DNA of 57,264 bases from JBAXXL01 sp038206725. Lineage in GTDB: Bacteria; Bacteroidota; Ignavibacteria; Kapaibacteriales; UBA2268. The stretch is from the NCBI GenBank assembly GCA_038206725.1, contig JBBRAO010000019.1, positions 1 to 57,264 of the forward strand. The letters run 5' to 3'. Under the pieces are notes generated by a model. The model was not told where the DNA came from and did not search any database. It saw nothing but the letters and a program-made list of their open reading frames with translations. The translations under genes and the position numbers were made by a program. Position 1 is the first letter of the stretch. Each line of letters begins with the position of its first letter. Of the stretch, positions 54,326 to 57,264 are shown in pieces.

Positions 54326-54970
54326 ATGAAAAAGCAATTATTTATAATGTTTTTGGTTCTATTGGCTTCTTGTAGTTATGATAAGAATCCTTTAGTAGAA
54401 AATGCCGGGTATTTAGAAGGTTCAATTGATACATATACCGGTGCTTCGAAAATCCGACCTGTCGCAGGAGTGAAAGTTACGACTTTGCCAAGCACATTGG
54501 AATCAATAAGTAACGAAGACGGAAAATTTTATTTAGATAACATTGGTTCCGGCGAATATATAGTAAAATTGCAATTAAAAGACCATTATGATGCTTATCT
54601 GCCGGCAGAAGTTTTAGCAGGAAAGAAAAATGAAATAATGGGTACAATTTTACCCTACGATCCAAAAAATTTACCCCCATTGGCGCCTAATAAACCATAT
54701 CCACAGAATAACGGAAGTATTTACGATACCGCTTTAGTAATAGCTTGGACTTGCTCCGACCCCGATTCAAATCCAATATATTACGATGTTTATTTTTCCG
54801 AGCAAAATCCACCGCGCAAGTGCATCAAATTTGCACAAAGGGAAAAGACCAATGTCAAAATAGTAGGATTGAAAACAGGAACTACTTACTATTGGCAGGT
54901 GAAGGTTCGCGATTATCCTGGTGCGGAGGTTTTTTCGGATGTGTGGAATTTTAAAGTGAAGAGTTTTTAA
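54326..54970 (+). CDS. lipoprotein with carboxypeptidase-regulatory-like and fibronectin III-like domains
   Basis: 214 residues. The signal ends in the lipobox LLASC. A CarboxypepD-reg-like beta-sandwich (GVKVTTLPSTLESISNEDGKFYLDNIGSGEYIVKL) is followed by a fibronectin-III-like domain (NKPYPQNNGSIYDTALVIAWTCSDPDSNPIYYDVYF to TGTTYYWQVKVRD). A surface or periplasmic binding role is inferred. It lies 20 bp before the TPR gene. Confidence 0.75.
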   Translation: MKKQLFIMFLVLLASCSYDKNPLVENAGYLEGSIDTYTGASKIRPVAGVKVTTLPSTLESISNEDGKFYLDNIGSGEYIVKLQLKDHYDAYLPAEVLAGKKNEIMGTILPYDPKNLPPLAPNKPYPQNNGSIYDTALVIAWTCSDPDSNPIYYDVYFSEQNPPRKCIKFAQREKTNVKIVGLKTGTTYYWQVKVRDYPGAEVFSDVWNFKVKSF

Positions 54971-54990
54971 AAGAATAAGGAAATTAAATA

Positions 54991-55722
54991 ATGAAATCAA
55001 AAACAATATTAATAATATCGCTCGTGTTTCTTGCTCTTTCAACCGTACATCTTTCCGCTCAAAAAGCGGATAATTATTTTGTGATGGGAATGGAAAAAAC
55101 CACAAAGGGCAATAACAAAGCGGCGATTTTGGAATTTGATAAAGCAATTAAAGCAAATCCTAAATTTGCGGAAGCATATAAACAACGCGGAATAATCAAA
55201 GCGGATATCCAAGATTATAAAGGTGCTATAGCTGATTATAATCAAGCCATAAAGCTGAAACCAAAGCAAGCCGAAACATACAACAATAGGGGTATCGCCA
55301 AAGAAATGAGCGGTGATAAAGAGGGCGCGATTGCCGATTATAATAAAGCAATCGAAATCAAACCCGATTATTCGATGGCGTATTTTAATCGCGGATTAAC
55401 AAAAGCTAATATGAAGAATCACAATGCCGCCGCGGCAGACTTCATCAAAGCGACGGAGCTTAACCCCAAAAACGCCGATGCTTTCAACAATCTCGGTTAT
55501 GCAAAGTATCAACTAATGGATTATATTGGAGCTGTACAAGCTTGGAATAAGGCGATTGAGTTGAAACCAAAATTCGGGATGGCTTACGCAAATCGTGGTA
55601 ACGCCAAATATTCATTAGGCGACAAAACCGGAGGTTGCGACGATTGGCAAAAAGCGGTTGAATTAGGCTACCCCCAAGCAAATGATGCGATAAAGCAGTT
55701 TTGTAAACCGAAAGAAAAATAA
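54991..55722 (+). CDS. secreted TPR protein
   Basis: 243 residues with a signal peptide (ILIISLVFLALSTVHLSAQ) and five to six canonical TPRs (GAIADYNQAIKLKPKQAETYNNRGIA and similar). The last unit contains a cysteine-bearing GGCDDWQKAVELGY. Probably co-transcribed with the preceding lipoprotein. Similar in design to the TPR protein at 1269-2561. Confidence 0.8.
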   Translation: MKSKTILIISLVFLALSTVHLSAQKADNYFVMGMEKTTKGNNKAAILEFDKAIKANPKFAEAYKQRGIIKADIQDYKGAIADYNQAIKLKPKQAETYNNRGIAKEMSGDKEGAIADYNKAIEIKPDYSMAYFNRGLTKANMKNHNAAAADFIKATELNPKNADAFNNLGYAKYQLMDYIGAVQAWNKAIELKPKFGMAYANRGNAKYSLGDKTGGCDDWQKAVELGYPQANDAIKQFCKPKEK

Positions 55723-55781
55723 ATAATATTTCACAATTCTATACGTTAAAATGTACTTTAGAGTATAATAACGAGATAAAA

Positions 55782-56486
55782 ATGCCGAATAAAGTTATTT
55801 TTGAAGATCTGAATAATATTGATTATAAAGAAGCCTGGGATTACCAAGAGGGCCTATTCCAAAAAGTTATAGATATAAAAAGAAAAAATGATGATCTGCC
55901 GACAAGTGAACAACAGAATTGGTTCAATTATCTTTTATTTTGCGAGCACCCAAATGTCTATACATTGGGAATGAATGGAGATCAGCAAAACTTACTCTTG
56001 GATTATATTCAACTACAAGCAAAAAATGCCTCCTTCTACAAGACTAACCGTGGTGGAGATATTACATACCACGGACCTGGTCAAATAGTGGGGTACCCGA
56101 TAATAAATTTGAAAAATTTCGGTTTGGGAATTAAAACATATATCGAAAAATTAGAAGAATCAATAATTTTGACTATTGCGGCTTATGGGATCAAAGGTGA
56201 AAATTTAAAAGGTGCAACCGGTGTTTGGTTGGATACTGATATCCCCGGTAGAACAAGAAAAATTTGTGCCATCGGTGTTCGCGCAAGTCACTATGTAACT
56301 ATGCACGGTTTTGCCTTCAATGTGAACACCGATTTAAAGTATTTTGACTATATTAACCCTTGTGGGTTCACTGATAAAGGTGTTACTTCACTATCAAAAG
56401 AATTAGGCGAGGCTATAAATATTATTGAAGTCAAGAAAAAACTTAAATCTAATATAATCAATGTATTTGGAATGGAGTTGAGCTAA
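55782..56486 (+). CDS. lipB: octanoyl-[acyl-carrier-protein]:protein N-octanoyltransferase LipB
   Basis: 234 residues. NRGGDITYHGPGQIVGYPI, the catalytic lysine in RKICAIGVRAS and the catalytic cysteine in NPCGFTDKGVTS identify LipB, which moves octanoate from ACP to lipoyl domains. No LipA in the window. Confidence 0.95.
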   Translation: MPNKVIFEDLNNIDYKEAWDYQEGLFQKVIDIKRKNDDLPTSEQQNWFNYLLFCEHPNVYTLGMNGDQQNLLLDYIQLQAKNASFYKTNRGGDITYHGPGQIVGYPIINLKNFGLGIKTYIEKLEESIILTIAAYGIKGENLKGATGVWLDTDIPGRTRKICAIGVRASHYVTMHGFAFNVNTDLKYFDYINPCGFTDKGVTSLSKELGEAINIIEVKKKLKSNIINVFGMELS

Positions 56487-56532
56487 AAAAGGATTGGTTT
56501 AACTAAAAAAAAAGCAGATAATTTGTCATTCG

Positions 56533-56562
56533 AACCCACGACTAAAATCGTGGGTTTTTTTT
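56533..56562 (+). terminator. terminator of lipB
   Basis: AACCCACGA/TCGTGGGTT perfect 9-bp stem with 6-nt loop, then eight T. The arms resemble the CCCAC/GTGGG palindrome at 8073-8090. Confidence 0.75.
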
Positions 56563-57126
56563 GTGCAAAAAAAAATGCAAAAAAAGTGAAAAAAAACGAA
56601 AATATTTGCAAAAACATTTTTTTATATCAGAAAAATAAATTATTTTTGAATTATATAAGATAGTGAATTACTATTAATATACAGATTAGTTTAAATGTTA
56701 TATTAGGCTAAAAGTGTTGTTATGAAAAAAATATTTAGAGTAAAACCAAGACAGGAAATACTCGACAAAAATGTCCCTTTGGGTTGACAATTGACTTTGG
56801 GTCAAATGATCAATCCAAGAACAGAAAGATGTGATATAAAATATTACAAGTGATTAAATTATAAATGCTTAGAATTCGCTTTCGGCGCGTTCATATATTT
56901 GTTAAATCTAATCGCAGACTTAAGATAGAGTCGAAAATCTATTATTTATATTTCAATTAATATATAATAAATTAGCAATATTATGCTATAAAATAAAAAA
57001 ATCTCAAAATAATTGAGAAAAAAATGTTAAAGTTCTTTAAAATCTCGTTTTTTCACTTAAGCAAACTGCTATTAGTGATATTAAATAGAAAAATAATTTA
57101 AAAATAATTTTATAAGGTATTCTACA
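56563..57126. other. long AT-rich intergenic region
   Basis: 564 bp between the lipB terminator and the last lipoprotein gene. Apart from the small open frame at 56722-56853 I see no gene. Long A tracts and AT-rich runs dominate. Confidence 0.5.
56722..56853 (+). other. small open frame with an in-frame TGA
   Basis: The ATG at 56722 reads MKKIFRVKPRQEILDKNVPLG, then TGA (56785-56787), then in the same frame QLTLGQMINPRTERCDIKYY to a TGA at 56851. The composition is protein-like and basic at the N-terminus, and a tryptophan codon would fit the first TGA. It may be a small gene, a broken one or chance. Not recognised. Confidence 0.3.
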
Positions 57127-57264
57127 ATGAAAAAATTCATTATGCTCATCGTATTGGCAACCATAGTTGTTGCAATTTCCGCTTGTAATACGGAAAACCC
57201 AATCACTTCGGATAACGAAGGAAATAATACTAACCCTGTATTTGTTAATACTTGGAATCCAAAC
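57127..57264 (+). CDS. lipoprotein, N-terminal part (runs off the window)
   Basis: Starts MKKFIMLIVLATIVVAISAC, a lipoprotein signal with lipobox ISAC, then a low-complexity linker rich in asparagine and serine (NTENPITSDNEGNNTNP) typical of surface lipoproteins. The body lies beyond the window; function unknown. Confidence 0.8.
   Translation, partial: MKKFIMLIVLATIVVAISACNTENPITSDNEGNNTNPVFVNTWNPN

Noticed and set aside
56533..56562. tRNA-like sequence near the GTTCGAAC-like stretch after lipB
   Set aside because: Only one hairpin with a T run is present; no cloverleaf can be drawn.

Overview
The window looks like chromosome from a low-GC member of the Bacteroidota/Chlorobiota/Ignavibacteriota (FCB) group. 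Two intact genes and two degraded ones end in type IX secretion (T9SS) C-terminal sorting domains. Several genes follow promoters of the Bacteroidota form TTTG-N19-TAnnTTTG (rpsD, GT9, lipoprotein at 54326). Many starts lack a strong Shine-Dalgarno. I cannot fix the lineage further from sequence alone; a Kapabacteria- or Ignavibacteria-like organism is my best guess.

Layout. 0-4.3 kb, minus strand: SPOR protein, TPR protein, carbamate kinase and a partial aspartate/ornithine carbamoyltransferase, probably one operon. 4.4-6.5 kb: an isocitrate dehydrogenase-family enzyme and stand-alone rpsD. 6.5-8.6 kb is a decayed stretch: a RhuM remnant, a T9SS-secreted protein broken by a stop and a frameshift, and a dense set of short palindromes, two of them inside the sorting-domain coding sequence. 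8.6-14.8 kb: small TPR-like protein, L,D-transpeptidase lipoprotein, methyltransferase, a long Rel/SpoT protein overlapping a lone nuoJ, and a ferredoxin-nitroreductase.

14.8-24.2 kb is the most interesting part: a self-contained, one-strand module encoding a chaperone-usher-like surface fibre (two DUF4402 pilin-like subunits, one of them frameshifted, a PapD-like chaperone, a cysteine-containing minor subunit and an outer-membrane usher). Upstream lie a double-HisKA sensor kinase and an NtrC-type sigma-54 activator. A near-consensus sigma-54 promoter (GG-N10-GC) sits between the activator and the first pilin. The whole module is bracketed by two 79-bp direct repeats, each carrying the arsR promoter/operator region and start codon, so it looks like a unit inserted next to, or duplicated with, the arsR regulatory region.

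24.2-28.1 kb: an arsenic-resistance operon (arsR, ArsP-type permease, two thioredoxin-like proteins, a CcdA/ArsG-like protein, ACR3). 28-36 kb: a large secreted Asp-box beta-propeller protein, a four-part CoA-disulfide-reductase/rhodanese/TusA/DsrE fusion with a MarR-type regulator, a membrane protein, a DUF486 remnant and a DUF1573 protein. 36-44 kb: SppA, a PAS protein with a degenerate kinase end coupled to an orphan MalG-type permease, an OmpR-type regulator and a tightly packed MazG-IspD-RmlD-TrmD run. 44-57 kb: ArsF-like and C_GCAxxG_C_C redox proteins, a secreted PHP-domain protein, glycosyltransferase 9, proline dehydrogenase, enolase, NfeD-like and flavin-binding proteins, an enoyl-ACP-reductase-like SDR, two envelope proteins, LipB and the start of a lipoprotein. 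I saw no tRNA, rRNA, CRISPR or intact transposase gene.
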